Origin: UBA4408 sp002389785
Lineage (GTDB): Bacteria > Bacteroidota > Bacteroidia > UBA4408
Assembly (NCBI GenBank): GCA_035438985.1
Contig: DAORJK010000002.1
Location: 408,364-472,363, forward strand
Direction of reading: 5' to 3'
DNA: 64,000 bases
Part shown: positions 36,154 to 46,081 of the stretch, piece after piece
How positions within the stretch are numbered: position 1 is the stretch's first letter
Layout of the letters: each line of letters opens with the position of its first letter
Position numbers and translations under genes: made by a program
The notes under the pieces: model-generated
What the model saw: only the letters and a program-made list of their open reading frames with translations
The model's database searches: none
What the model was told of the DNA's origin: nothing

Positions 36154-37320
36154 TTACAACAAACGCATGCGTTTTAAAAAGCGCCTTTCTGCTTTTTCAG
36201 AATTCAATCGAATACCGGCAAAAACTAACATTTTAGTATTGCTGTAAGTGATGGATAAATTGGAGTTGGCTTTTTTAATCAGGTTTTCGTAAATGTAAAA
36301 GAATCCAAAGAAAAACTGCCCTGCATCATAACGGGTCGAAAATCGCAAATTTAGTTTGTCGATAAGTGCAGCCTTCTGCTGAACCGAAATTGAACTAAGC
36401 AACTGTTGTTGGGTAAAATCTATTCCCAGTCCATTAATAATAGAACCGGTCATGCTAAGTTTTTTCCGTATCACAAATGTGTGCGCATATCCAAGATTAA
36501 TTCCGGCAGTTTGAAAGGTTATTCGCTTACTTTGACTAAGTTCATTAAAATAAGACTTAAATTGGACAGGAGCCATACCGCTTGAATCTAGCAAATCTAA
36601 ATAGGTATAAAATACTCCCAAAATACCCGTACCACATGATTTTTTTTGAATTTCGGTAAATGTAAAGGAACCACGATATGAAAACTTCTTATAGTTAAAA
36701 ATATAACTTGAAGATAAACCGAATGCATTTAAACGCATGGCAGGTTTTAATAAATAGGGAGTATTGTCAATATGGGAATTACCGGTAAAATCGTTGGAGT
36801 TTTTGAGATAAAAACCTTCATAATTTTTATAGTATGTATCGGTAATTAATCTTTTTCCATAAAAATTGAAATTAAAATCGAGGTGCTTTTTAGTTTTGCC
36901 CTTTTCATTAAAACCCGGTTGTTTGATAGTAATTCCGGTATTTAGTACAAAAGTCGCAATGCGGTTACTGAACATTAAACCTATGATGTAGTTATCATTG
37001 GGCTTATAGGTTAATTTTTTAATTGGCGAATTCGCATTCGATTCTTCCAATCGTATATCTTGTGATTTATAGATTAATGGAAGAGAAATAGTAGTAAAGT
37101 GTTTTAATGATTGGTAAAAACTAGTATCATAGTAAGGTGTGTTAGCTTTATAAATATACTGAACAAATTTTCGATGAGGTTTTAAAAGAAATTGAAGAAA
37201 GGCACTTTCTTTTCTTGTTGAATCAACTGAAGCATTCGATACAGTACTAAAGAAAAGTAGAATTGCTAAACATCCAACCAGCTTGCTTATCGGAGTTTTA
37301 AAAAAACAAAAGGAATTCAT
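36154..37320 (-). CDS. DUF4421 family outer-membrane-type protein
   Basis: 388 residues with a signal peptide (hydrophobic ~12-30, ending SNA). The body has the DUF4421 pattern: LTYKPNDNYIIGLMFSNRIATFVLNTGI, GKTKKHLDFNFNFYGKRLITDTYYKNYEGFYLKN. Alternating hydrophobic beta-strands continue to the C-terminus (FAGIRLNSEKAERRFLKRMRLL). The strand pattern suggests an outer-membrane beta-barrel. No function is established. It starts 9 bp after the Xaa-Pro aminopeptidase gene on the same strand and is likely co-transcribed with it. Confidence 0.75.
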   Translation of the reverse strand: MNSFCFFKTPISKLVGCLAILLFFSTVSNASVDSTRKESAFLQFLLKPHRKFVQYIYKANTPYYDTSFYQSLKHFTTISLPLIYKSQDIRLEESNANSPIKKLTYKPNDNYIIGLMFSNRIATFVLNTGITIKQPGFNEKGKTKKHLDFNFNFYGKRLITDTYYKNYEGFYLKNSNDFTGNSHIDNTPYLLKPAMRLNAFGLSSSYIFNYKKFSYRGSFTFTEIQKKSCGTGILGVFYTYLDLLDSSGMAPVQFKSYFNELSQSKRITFQTAGINLGYAHTFVIRKKLSMTGSIINGLGIDFTQQQLLSSISVQQKAALIDKLNLRFSTRYDAGQFFFGFFYIYENLIKKANSNLSITYSNTKMLVFAGIRLNSEKAERRFLKRMRLL

Positions 37321-37329
37321 GGCCGATAC

Positions 37330-38751
37330 TTACTTTTCAAAAACACCTTTAGTTTTCATTAATGCCTCAATATCTTCAATCTTAGTTACTAAACTTTGAG
37401 ATAAATTTTCGGGTAAATTATTCGTAATAAGAATATTATCTTCAATACGGACTCCAATATTCCACCATTTTTTATCACAGTTTGATCCTTCCGGAATATA
37501 AATTCCAGGTTCAACGGTCAGGACATTTCCTGCTTTTAACAGTCCATGTGTCCCTACATCATGCACATCCAACCCTAAATAATGAGAAGTACCGTGCATA
37601 AAATAATTCCTATAATCAGCAGCATCCTGAATAATGCCTAATTTAAGTAATCCACTTTGTATGACTTTTATGGCTTCATAGTGGGGTGAATAAAATTTAT
37701 TTCCAGCTTTGCAGGCAGCTATCGCAGCATCGTGCGCATCCAATACGAGTTGATATATTTTTTTCTCACTTTCTGAAAATGATCCACTCATGGGAACAGT
37801 GCGTGTAATATCTGCTGCGTAACCATGGTATTCGGCACCGGCATCAGTAAGCAATAAATGAGCAAGGTTATTTTTTTTACGGTTCGATGTATAATGTAAA
37901 ACGCATGAATTTTCAGCATTTCCAACGATACTCGGGTAGGCAATACATTCGGCACCTCTAGATATAAAACCATATTCAACCATCGCTTGTGCCTGGTATT
38001 CGCTGTTTGACGGCTGTAAAGATTGTATTAAATCCTTGTGTGCTTCACAACTTATAGTAATTGCCTTTCGCATCATGCGCAGTTCCTCTTCCTGTTTTAC
38101 TTCTCTTAATTTTGTGAGTATAGTAGACAAGCGTTTTTCATTTGCAGCGCTTTTCCGGGCATCAGTCAATTTTTTTTGAAACATCTGTTGCAAATCGTAC
38201 ATATTATCTTCTTCCGTATACGTGTTCTCTAGTGATTTCTTATTATAAACAAATACAGCTTCACATTTCGAAAATGGAATATCGTATTTTTCCAGCTCGG
38301 TATGCAATTTCACATCTTTTATTCCCGATACTTTTTGTGCCTCTTCAAACGTTAAGGTGCGCCCTGTCCATATGTCTTTACTAACATTCGGAGCTTGAAT
38401 AAAAAGTAACTCGTTATAGCTTATAGTATCGTTTTGCTGGGTGTCTTTAAAAATAATTAGTAAGGAATTAGGTTCCGTAAAACCACTGAGATAATAAAAA
38501 TTAGGGTCTTGATGAAAGGCATAATCCACATCGCCACTTCTGGTTTGCAATGAATTTGAAAAAAAAACCGCCATAGCATGTTCGGGCAATTCGGCCCTAA
38601 GCGCTTCTCTTCGGTTGGCATGAAATGACGCACTTAAACGATCTTCATCATAAAATAAAGCATGGCTATGTTTAGTAGAATCGACAGAACTTTGCGCAAA
38701 GGCACAGTGTGTGTACAAGAATACTAAAGCAACTATTTTTAAGTGATTCAT
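37330..38751 (-). CDS. Exported Xaa-Pro aminopeptidase (M24B family)
   Basis: 473 residues with a signal peptide (1-19, ending CAFA), unlike the cytoplasmic PepP of E. coli. An N-terminal creatinase-like domain (REALRAELPEHAMAVFFSNS...YYLSGFTEPNSLLI) precedes the pita-bread catalytic domain. The five metal ligands are visible: Asp in LLTDAGAEYHGYAADITRTV (two), His in HGTSHYLGLDVHDVG, Glu in TVEPGIYIP and Glu in VRIEDNILIT. It removes an N-terminal residue preceding proline, here presumably from peptides in the periplasm. It is grouped with the DUF4421 gene. Confidence 0.9.
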   Translation of the reverse strand: MNHLKIVALVFLYTHCAFAQSSVDSTKHSHALFYDEDRLSASFHANRREALRAELPEHAMAVFFSNSLQTRSGDVDYAFHQDPNFYYLSGFTEPNSLLIIFKDTQQNDTISYNELLFIQAPNVSKDIWTGRTLTFEEAQKVSGIKDVKLHTELEKYDIPFSKCEAVFVYNKKSLENTYTEEDNMYDLQQMFQKKLTDARKSAANEKRLSTILTKLREVKQEEELRMMRKAITISCEAHKDLIQSLQPSNSEYQAQAMVEYGFISRGAECIAYPSIVGNAENSCVLHYTSNRKKNNLAHLLLTDAGAEYHGYAADITRTVPMSGSFSESEKKIYQLVLDAHDAAIAACKAGNKFYSPHYEAIKVIQSGLLKLGIIQDAADYRNYFMHGTSHYLGLDVHDVGTHGLLKAGNVLTVEPGIYIPEGSNCDKKWWNIGVRIEDNILITNNLPENLSQSLVTKIEDIEALMKTKGVFEK

Positions 38752-39026
38752 CGATGGCTTAAAGATAAAAAATAAGCGTATGTTTCAAGCAAACATCAAA
38801 TTTGCAACAAATAATGGCTCGCTCAAATTTTTGTTGAAACAATAGTTATCTGATCCTTCTTAGCTAAACAGGAATTAATTTGTGAAATGAATTCAAAAGC
38901 AATATGAAAATCATCCTACATTTCACATGTATTTCTACCATATAATCGTGCATTTGCTGGAGGCTTTAATCAATAAGCACATAGTATTATTCGGTTTCGC
39001 AGTTAATCAAAGCAAGCTTCAAGTAA

Positions 39027-41405
39027 TTATTTTTTAATTCTGTTAAACTCCGCCTCATTCACATTTTTATTGTTGTAATTGAACTTAGTTTTAGAGGTTA
39101 GATTATAAGTTAATGTTAGCCGTAAATAGCTGAGTGTAAATTTTTGCTTGTATTCATTACTGAATGTATTTGCCGTAAATTTTCCTGCTGCTTGTGCCGT
39201 GTTTGCAAAGTCGTTCCACAGTAGATTAACGTTTAGAGCATCTTCCTTCATGAAAGATCTTGAAAGTGCCATACTGAAGTAATAATAAGGCTTGCGTTTA
39301 GTAAGACCATCTAAGCTATTGCCGTAATATTCAGCTGTAAATTCAGCAGTAAACCAATCAGGAATTTTATAAGTATGATAGGTGTACAAATAGAATTGAG
39401 GTATACTTCTTAAGGTGGTGTATTCAACTCTGTTATCCTTATATTGATAAATATTTAATGCAAAAGATGTATAAGTTGAGTAATTCCCTTTTTCATAGGG
39501 AGTTTCTATTGCTACGGTTTGGATTGTTCGCTGTTGTATATTGTCTTTCGTAAAAATAACGGCGTTAGGACTAGGTGAAAGAGGATTGGCCATCATTACC
39601 GAATTAATGGTTCTTTTTGAAAGTGTGTAAGCATATCTCAATGAGATGGATTTAAAAATCAGTTTTATTTCGCTTTGATGTAAATATTCCGGTTTCAAAA
39701 GTGCATTCCCACGTATGCCGGTTAAACTATCTAGATACCATAAAAATGGATCCATATCCTGGTATAAGGGTCTATTGATTTTATAAGCATAAGAAGTACT
39801 TAGTTTCCAACTATCGTTTAACGAATAATGAAGCTTTGCACTAGGAAATACATCGGAATAGGAATTCTTAAAATACACACTGTCGTATAAAATTGATTTA
39901 CTCTGTGCCAAGGTGTGTTCCCATCGTATACCAAGGCTGGTTGTGAGTTTATGTGCGACGTATTTATATACAATATACGCTGCCGGCACATATTCAGTAT
40001 ACAGCGTATTGTTGGCGATTGACGTATTCGGGCTATAATTTGTTTCACTTGTTTTTTTAGAGAAAAATTGAATGTTGCCTTCGTTCGTGGTGGTCGAAAA
40101 TTTGGCACCAATAGCTATATTTCCCCTTTTAAGTTTTTGACTAAAATCTGTTTGAGCTGTGTAAAGCTGTATGCTATTTAGATTGTCGTTTATTCGGTTG
40201 TAAGAATTTGTATCAATTACTTCTACAATGTTATCCAACAATTTATTTTGAAATTGGTTGTATTGCACCCCAATAAATAAGGTATTTCCCTTTTCACCTA
40301 GTTCGTTGAAATAATTAATATTGGCCGAATGATTCAGCAATTTGGTGGTTGCAGCATTCGTCATGTTTATTTTTGATATAAAAATTTCATCCGAATAATA
40401 ATCGCCGTTTTGTAGAACATCTAATTTAAAAAAGTGCGATAATCCATCGTATTGTGCAGATACTGATGAATGCTCGTTTAGTTTATATCCCAAGCCAGCT
40501 CGGTAATAATGCACGCTGGTATTGTGATTGTTTTCGGTGTAGTATCCGTACTTTTTAAAACTGCCACTGCTGGTTATAAATTTGTTTTCACTCCATGAAG
40601 TGCCCAATTCATTGGCATAGTAACTATTAAAATCCCATTTGTTTTTTCTGAAATTAAAGGTAATGTTAGCAGCATTCATGGTGTATTCGCCAAAAGGTTT
40701 ATTTTTTATTAATCCGCTAGTTGTTGAATTTACAAGTGTTATGCTCGTTCCTTGCGAATAGTATTTTTGCATACTTATTAAAACTACAGCTTTGCCTTTT
40801 GCATCGAACCTGGCATCAGGATTCGTGATAATTTCTATACTTTTAATATCACTTGGCGGTAAAGATTTAAAACTCTCAAAAGTTATTTCTTTACCATTCA
40901 GTATCAATAATGCCTCACCTCTTCCAAATACATTCACCTTATTACCCGATACACTCACAGTGGGGATTCTACCTAATAATTCGTTCGAGTTGGCGCTTTT
41001 ACTGAGCAATGAATTTTCAACATTCACTTTTGTTCCTTCGGTGGTTTTTTCAAACATAGGTTTAGATTCCACCAGTACAAATTCACGCAAGTCTTTTGAT
41101 GCAGCATTTAATTGAACATTTCCTAATTGAATATTCTGAGTGTCTACTATAAATGCTTGCTGAAAATCTTGAAAACCTAATGAAGTTATTTTCAATAAAA
41201 CAAAGCCTTTTTGCGCAAAGCTTAAATCAATTTTGCCATTCTCAAAGTAATTACCCAAGAGCATGTTATCGCTTGAATCAACCAAAATTACGTTACCATT
41301 TAATGGCATGTTTTCTTGGTTTACAACATTCGCTGTTAAGCTAACATTTTGCGATTGGGCGATTCGAGAATAAAGAAAAAAAATTAGAATAAGATACTTT
41401 TTCAT
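39027..41405 (-). CDS. Outer-membrane TonB-dependent-receptor-like beta-barrel protein
   Basis: 792 residues. A signal peptide (1-18, ending AQS) is followed by a carboxypeptidase-regulatory-like domain (~22-95), then a reduced plug-like domain (VENSLLSKSANSNELLGRIPTVSVSGNKVNVFGRGEALLILNGKEITFESFKSLPPSDIKSIEIITNPDARFDAKGKA compressed into ~110-205) and a long beta-barrel ending in aromatic-rich strands (RLTLTYNLTSKTKFNYNNKN). This is the OMP_b-brl_3 branch of TonB-dependent receptors in Bacteroidota. No TonB box is obvious. Substrate unknown; candidate energisers are the TonB/ExbBD proteins at 59.5-62.5 kb. Confidence 0.85.
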   Translation of the reverse strand: MKKYLILIFFLYSRIAQSQNVSLTANVVNQENMPLNGNVILVDSSDNMLLGNYFENGKIDLSFAQKGFVLLKITSLGFQDFQQAFIVDTQNIQLGNVQLNAASKDLREFVLVESKPMFEKTTEGTKVNVENSLLSKSANSNELLGRIPTVSVSGNKVNVFGRGEALLILNGKEITFESFKSLPPSDIKSIEIITNPDARFDAKGKAVVLISMQKYYSQGTSITLVNSTTSGLIKNKPFGEYTMNAANITFNFRKNKWDFNSYYANELGTSWSENKFITSSGSFKKYGYYTENNHNTSVHYYRAGLGYKLNEHSSVSAQYDGLSHFFKLDVLQNGDYYSDEIFISKINMTNAATTKLLNHSANINYFNELGEKGNTLFIGVQYNQFQNKLLDNIVEVIDTNSYNRINDNLNSIQLYTAQTDFSQKLKRGNIAIGAKFSTTTNEGNIQFFSKKTSETNYSPNTSIANNTLYTEYVPAAYIVYKYVAHKLTTSLGIRWEHTLAQSKSILYDSVYFKNSYSDVFPSAKLHYSLNDSWKLSTSYAYKINRPLYQDMDPFLWYLDSLTGIRGNALLKPEYLHQSEIKLIFKSISLRYAYTLSKRTINSVMMANPLSPSPNAVIFTKDNIQQRTIQTVAIETPYEKGNYSTYTSFALNIYQYKDNRVEYTTLRSIPQFYLYTYHTYKIPDWFTAEFTAEYYGNSLDGLTKRKPYYYFSMALSRSFMKEDALNVNLLWNDFANTAQAAGKFTANTFSNEYKQKFTLSYLRLTLTYNLTSKTKFNYNNKNVNEAEFNRIKK

Positions 41406-41575
41406 GAAGCAGGAATTTTACATCACAAAATTAGATCTAATGGGCTGTTCAGCTAAGTCAATGAAAGGACATATTCGGACAGAAAAGGCGAAGTATGATT
41501 AGTTGTTGAATCTCTTCAAATGGCAAAATCAAATAATTAGTTTGTGATTCTGGGAGGGTAAATTTTGGGAATAAA

Positions 41576-41602
41576 AAAAGCTGTCCTTGCGAGACAGCTT
41601 TT
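41576..41602 (-). terminator. Rho-independent terminator after rpmB
   Basis: AAAAGCTGTC and GACAGCTTTT form a perfect 10-bp stem with a 7-nt loop, and the A-run on its left gives a T-tail on the minus strand. It lies ~20 bp after the L28 stop codon and so isolates rpmB from downstream genes. Confidence 0.88.
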
Positions 41603-41621
41603 ACAGTATTGTGAGCAAAAT

Positions 41622-41861
41622 TTAATTTGCCAAATAACCTTTTTCTTTAGCAGTTTTCATAACTGCAGAAATACCTTTTTTATGAATGTTTCTTAAAGCA
41701 GAAGTTGAAACTTTAAGAGTAACCCAAGTACCATCTTCAGGGACAAAGAATTTTTTAACGATCAAATTTGGGTTAAATTTTCTTTTAGTCTTTTTATTCG
41801 AGAAAGAAACTTTATTTCCTCCTATGGCTTTTTTGCCTGTTAAATCGCAGATACGTGACAT
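41622..41861 (-). CDS. rpmB: 50S ribosomal protein L28
   Basis: 79 residues. MSRICDLTGKKAIGGNKVSFSNKKTKRKFNPNL is the typical L28 start, and KVSTSALRNIHKKGISAVM lies towards the C-terminus. It is a large-subunit protein near the exit-tunnel side. In many Bacteroidota rpmB is directly followed by rpmG, DUF4295 and ftsY. Here it has its own terminator, and a 5.6-kb block of envelope genes lies between it and rpmG. Confidence 0.96.
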   Translation of the reverse strand: MSRICDLTGKKAIGGNKVSFSNKKTKRKFNPNLIVKKFFVPEDGTWVTLKVSTSALRNIHKKGISAVMKTAKEKGYLAN

Positions 41862-42053
41862 GTTGTATAATTATTAAAGCAGTTTTTTTAAAAACGGAGT
41901 GCAAATAACGTAAAATATTTTTGAAACAGCAAAAAATATTTAGTTCTAGTACTTAGATATCTTTTATAAGGCGCAATGGCTGGGATTTTTAAGGTGAAAG
42001 ATAAGCCTTTCGTTGAATTTATAGCGGATTAACTCCTGTTAGTTTTGAATTAA

Positions 42054-43082
42054 TCAGTCGTGTTTTACTAGTTCTCTAAAATTAGTCCTTACCTCATAGT
42101 CCTTTGTAGCATGCTTTAAAAATAGCTCCAAACAAGCAAAGTTGTGCGCCGAAAGCATTTTTGGGTGCGAAATAAAGTGCATGAGTGTATTTTGACGAAG
42201 GAAGTTTTGATACACCTTCAGTTTTACACGAGTCAACAATTCAATGGAAACCATTTCATTCCTGTTTTTGATGCTTTCCGATTTTTCTTCAACCTGAGCA
42301 ACCACGCCACTACCATCTCCCACAGAGCGATTGCCGGTTTTCCATAAAAACTTTAATAATAACTTATTTGCAAATTCAATTGCCGAAGAAACCGGTACCA
42401 CAGATATTGGCACTTCCGTAAAAGAGCCTGCTTCCACTTCTTGACAAATATCCGTTTCAAATTGATAAACCTTGCTGGGAGCCACTTGAAAGTCGTAATA
42501 CTGTGCTGTACTTAAATTTTTCATTCCCGGTAAAACACTAAAATCGTACACGATTCCGTGTTTTTTAAAACAAGGATAAAAATCACTAAAAGGCTGTATA
42601 CACCAACCTCCTGCACGATAACCGTCAATTTTATAATAGGCTGATACTGGCGAAATAATGTCGTTTAAGAGGCTAATTGATGCATCAAATACTGCCTCAC
42701 GTTCTTTTGTTTGCAAAGCATGAAAGCGATAATAAGTAAGTGATGGAAGCGACCAATTATTGGTAAATGCATCGTAGGTGGCATCTTGCCAATGCGGATG
42801 GATGTGTGGATAAATCAGGTGTCCTTTGCGAATTAATTCCTGCAGTTGTTGTTGTATAAACTCAAAATCAACTTTTGCAGCAGGATGTTCTTTAGCTGCT
42901 TCTTTTAATTTTAGCAAATAAGTAGTATCAACAAAAAAAAGTGCAGCGGTTATTCCATAGCGTTCAAACAGCCCAATTAGCTGTCGGGTAGGAGCAAGCA
43001 TGCATTTTTCGACCGAGCCGCTTTTTCGACCTAAAAATAACTCGTAATCAAATGTAAAGAGTAAATTTTTAGAGGGCTTCAT
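42054..43082 (-). CDS. Polysaccharide-deacetylase-like protein
   Basis: 342 residues, cytoplasmic by sequence (no signal peptide). NodB-fold motifs are visible: LLFTFDYELFLG (motif 1, catalytic/metal Asp), HLIYPHIHPHWQDA (motif 2, metal His pair), GYRAGGW (motif 3) and HFISHPKML near the C-terminus (motif 5-like). NodB-fold enzymes remove N-acetyl or formyl groups from sugars. The two glycosyltransferase genes immediately upstream on the same strand (35 bp and then 1 bp apart) point to modification of a lipid-linked glycan or surface polysaccharide. The specific substrate is unknown. Confidence 0.72.
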   Translation of the reverse strand: MKPSKNLLFTFDYELFLGRKSGSVEKCMLAPTRQLIGLFERYGITAALFFVDTTYLLKLKEAAKEHPAAKVDFEFIQQQLQELIRKGHLIYPHIHPHWQDATYDAFTNNWSLPSLTYYRFHALQTKEREAVFDASISLLNDIISPVSAYYKIDGYRAGGWCIQPFSDFYPCFKKHGIVYDFSVLPGMKNLSTAQYYDFQVAPSKVYQFETDICQEVEAGSFTEVPISVVPVSSAIEFANKLLLKFLWKTGNRSVGDGSGVVAQVEEKSESIKNRNEMVSIELLTRVKLKVYQNFLRQNTLMHFISHPKMLSAHNFACLELFLKHATKDYEVRTNFRELVKHD

Positions 43083-43117
43083 AGCTTAAAATGCTGGTTA
43101 AATGTGATGTGGTTAAG

Positions 43118-44383
43118 TTAAATCAACTGCTTGATGAGAATTTTACTGTGTTCCAAAGTCGAGAATTGCTCCGTGTTGAAAGTACTGTTAAATTGAATTG
43201 ATTTGTTTTTTGCGTTTTTAATCAGGTTCTCGAAATCATTTTCAAAATTCTCGAAGTCAATAAATACCCCAAGTTTATTGCTTTCCAAGAAATCAGGTAC
43301 TTCTCCTTTTTTTGAAAATATTACAATGGGTTTTCGGTTAGCCAGGTATTCGTAAAACTTGGTATTAAAGGCAAATGAATGATCGTGTGCCGCAAAAATT
43401 AAACAAAAATCACTCAGTTGAATTTGTTCTTGAATTTCGTTCAATCGAATAGGGGCATTCAAGCTAATTGAGGAAAGCCCGAATCCTGTAAAAAGCTTTT
43501 TCATCGCAGGATCCATATCACCATAAAAATCAAAGCGAAACTTTTGTGCAAAATGTGGATCGGCAGCTTCTTGTTTTTTTAAGGCACTTAAAAAGGGTGC
43601 TAAAATGTATTCTACGTTCGAATAAAAAGTGCCGGCATAAATAAAACGCTGTACGGTTGAATTAGACGCTGCTTGTGGCTGCTTCACTAAATCGTCAATA
43701 TCATAGCCGTTGGCAATGGTTATCATTTTGTGTGCGGAAGATGGAACTTTTTCCTTCAGCCAATCGGTCATTTGCTCATTTGCAGTGATCACGCAACTGG
43801 CACGTTCAATGGCTTGAGTTTCCATCCAAAGTTCATGTTTCATGCGACTTGGTGCCAGGTTCATGAAGCCATGAAAAGTTTTATTATCGGTCCAAGGGTC
43901 ACGGTAATCGAGTATAAAATTGAGCTGTGGAAATTTTATTTTTAATAAGGATGTGTAATAGCCAATCCTGAAGGGAGGAACGGTAACAACCACATTGCGG
44001 ATATTTTTTTCCTGAATAAGTTCAGTTGCTTTTCGCAACAATTGTTTGCGCCAAAAAAATGTTCTTTCGGGAAAAGTTCCTTTTGATATAAGCTTAAACA
44101 GGAAAAGCCAAATGCGATATTCAAGTTTTTGAAAAAATGTTTGCGGAACGGTAGTCAATATTTTTGGATACATTGCCGCTAAGCGATGCATACGAATATT
44201 TGGATGTAGCGTGTCGTGTGTCCATTCAGAACGTTCATGTGGGGCAGGCTCTTTGCAAATTACTTCCAACCGATACCCTTTATTGGCAAGATGTTTGGCA
44301 AATTTCGCCCAGCGTCGTCCACCAATTCCCTTGTTAGGTGGAAAGGAGTAGCAAATGAGCAAAAGGGTTGTATTATCTGACAT
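43118..44383 (-). CDS. Glycosyltransferase, GT-B fold (family 4-like)
   Basis: 421 residues. The N-terminal Rossmann half opens LLLICYSFPPNKGIGGRRWAKFAKHLANKGYRLEVICKE, the acceptor-side pattern of GT4-type enzymes. A DYRDPWTDNKTF segment and SCVITANEQMTDWL follow. The donor half has FIYAGTFYSNVEYILAPFL and KFYEYLANRKPIVIFSKKGEV, where the Glu of YEYLA takes the place of the usual E in the E-x7-E motif. It transfers a sugar from a nucleotide donor in glycan assembly; linkage unknown. The start is 1 bp after the stop of the upstream glycosyltransferase gene. Confidence 0.82.
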   Translation of the reverse strand: MSDNTTLLLICYSFPPNKGIGGRRWAKFAKHLANKGYRLEVICKEPAPHERSEWTHDTLHPNIRMHRLAAMYPKILTTVPQTFFQKLEYRIWLFLFKLISKGTFPERTFFWRKQLLRKATELIQEKNIRNVVVTVPPFRIGYYTSLLKIKFPQLNFILDYRDPWTDNKTFHGFMNLAPSRMKHELWMETQAIERASCVITANEQMTDWLKEKVPSSAHKMITIANGYDIDDLVKQPQAASNSTVQRFIYAGTFYSNVEYILAPFLSALKKQEAADPHFAQKFRFDFYGDMDPAMKKLFTGFGLSSISLNAPIRLNEIQEQIQLSDFCLIFAAHDHSFAFNTKFYEYLANRKPIVIFSKKGEVPDFLESNKLGVFIDFENFENDFENLIKNAKNKSIQFNSTFNTEQFSTLEHSKILIKQLI

Positions 44384-44384
44384 C

Positions 44385-45611
44385 TTACTTTTCTAAGGAT
44401 TTAAAAAACCGGGTGTAATTTGCGTTTACTTCAAAATGCTTTTCCCAAAATAAACGCACTCCACTTCTAAAAGCTGCACTGTTTTTTGACGACTCTTTAA
44501 ATGCAGTAATTTGTTTTGCCACATCACTGCAATTAAATTTTTTAGCAATCAAACTACCTGTTTCGGCACCGGCAATTTCAGCACAACCTCCAACATCGGT
44601 AGCCATCACCGGAATCCCAAAACTAATCGCTTCCATGATTGAAACCGGCAATCCTTCTGTTTCACTAACACTAATGAATAAATTTACAGGAGTTGTTTGA
44701 TAAAATTCAAAGATTTGATCATTGCTTAAGTTTCCGGCAAATTCAGCTGTAATTTTAGGAAATGCAAGTAAGGCTTTTTTATTTTTTAGATAGCGTTCTT
44801 TGGTAGGATCGGGTGCGTGTAAATTTTCGTCCCCCAGATGTATCCATTTTACAGCAAAATTAAGGTGCTGCAAAATTTCCGGAATCAAATAAATACGTTT
44901 AATGTTGCGTACTGTAGCACAACTCACAATGGTAAATTGGTCCGATGCCGAAAAGGGATTCAAACCTTTGTCTTCGGTTCCTAAATAGGCGTAAGAAACT
45001 TTTTTAGCAAATCGAGGATACTTCAATTTTAAATAGTTTTCACCGTTTTTAGAAACAGAAAAAACCTTGTCCACCCATTTTAGCTGAAACTTTCGAAAAG
45101 GAATACGTTTGGTTTTACGTACCCGGTATTCAAATAAATCGGTACCGTGCGCTCGCGAATAAAAAGCTGAAATTAGCTTGCGTTTTTTTAAAACAGCAAG
45201 AGCAATAGCCCATGAATTAAACCAAAATGAAACAAAAACCGACTCATTTGCATCAATTTTTGAGCGCTTCATATACTCATGAATACAATTGGCCTGATGG
45301 ATTGCCTGAAGCAAATAATTTAAGTTTTGTTTGCTGCTTTTGTAGTAATTGAAGTTAAAGCTTCTTCTTAAAATATCTGCTGAAACAATTGCCGTTATTA
45401 AGGCTTTATTTTTTTTTAATATTTCGGCTGCTTTAAAATTTCCGAAATCAATACACAACTGTTCAACATTAGAGGGTAATGTAAAACTTGTTTTTTTAGT
45501 TAACACCACCACTACTTTCGCATAATAGCCAGCAGCCTGTTGCACTTCGGTTAAGGCAAATGAATGCTCAATGGCATCGGTACACAAAAAATAAGTTTTA
45601 GCAGATTTCAT
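44385..45611 (-). CDS. Glycosyltransferase family 4 protein
   Basis: 408 residues from the ATG at 45611 (MKSAKTYFLCTD). The frame is open further upstream to 45683, but that would overlap the divergent ridA coding region. The donor-binding half carries FTIVSCATVRNIKRIYLIPEIL and the GT4 motif SETEGLPVSIMEAISFGIPVMATDVGG, with the E-x7-E spacing of retaining GT4 enzymes. Likely assembles a surface or lipid-linked glycan with the neighbouring GT and deacetylase. Acceptor and sugar unknown. Confidence 0.87.
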   Translation of the reverse strand: MKSAKTYFLCTDAIEHSFALTEVQQAAGYYAKVVVVLTKKTSFTLPSNVEQLCIDFGNFKAAEILKKNKALITAIVSADILRRSFNFNYYKSSKQNLNYLLQAIHQANCIHEYMKRSKIDANESVFVSFWFNSWAIALAVLKKRKLISAFYSRAHGTDLFEYRVRKTKRIPFRKFQLKWVDKVFSVSKNGENYLKLKYPRFAKKVSYAYLGTEDKGLNPFSASDQFTIVSCATVRNIKRIYLIPEILQHLNFAVKWIHLGDENLHAPDPTKERYLKNKKALLAFPKITAEFAGNLSNDQIFEFYQTTPVNLFISVSETEGLPVSIMEAISFGIPVMATDVGGCAEIAGAETGSLIAKKFNCSDVAKQITAFKESSKNSAAFRSGVRLFWEKHFEVNANYTRFFKSLEK

Positions 45612-45665
45612 AAAATTGTGGGCGCAAAAGTAAAAAAACAAACTAAGCTGTATATTTGACCCGCG

Positions 45666-46049
45666 ATGAAAAAAATAATTCAAACTAAAAATGCTCCATC
45701 ACCAATAGGACCATACAACCAGGCGGTGCTTGCCGGAGGTATGCTTTATTTATCAGGCCAAATAGCCATAGACCCATTAAGCGGAAATTTAGTGCTCGAT
45801 TCAATTGAGGCCGAGACACATCAGGTGATGAAAAATATTGAAGCAATATTAATTGAAGCCGGATTAAGTTTTAACCATGTTGTAAAAACCTCCATATTTT
45901 TAATGGATATGAATAATTTTGCGAAGGTAAACGAAGTATATGGCGCTTATTTTACATCCGATTATCCGGCTCGTGAAACCGTTCAGGTAAGCTGCCTTCC
46001 TAAAAATGTGAATGTTGAAATATCCATGATTGCAGTTGCTTCTATCTAA
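45666..46049 (+). CDS. ridA: RidA family reactive imine/enamine deaminase
   Basis: 127 residues, the standard length. The active-site set of the RidA subfamily is present: Tyr17 (GPYNQA), Arg103 (YPARETVQV) and Glu118 (VNVEISMIA). RidA hydrolyses 2-aminoacrylate and related imines made by PLP enzymes, acting as a cytoplasmic trimer. TATATTTG at 45651-45658 looks like a -7 element, but it lies only 7 nt before the ATG and no TTTG is correctly spaced, so a leaderless transcript is only a possibility. Confidence 0.93.
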   Translation: MKKIIQTKNAPSPIGPYNQAVLAGGMLYLSGQIAIDPLSGNLVLDSIEAETHQVMKNIEAILIEAGLSFNHVVKTSIFLMDMNNFAKVNEVYGAYFTSDYPARETVQVSCLPKNVNVEISMIAVASI

Positions 46050-46081
46050 TTTTTAATCTTAATAACTAACCAATAATTCCT

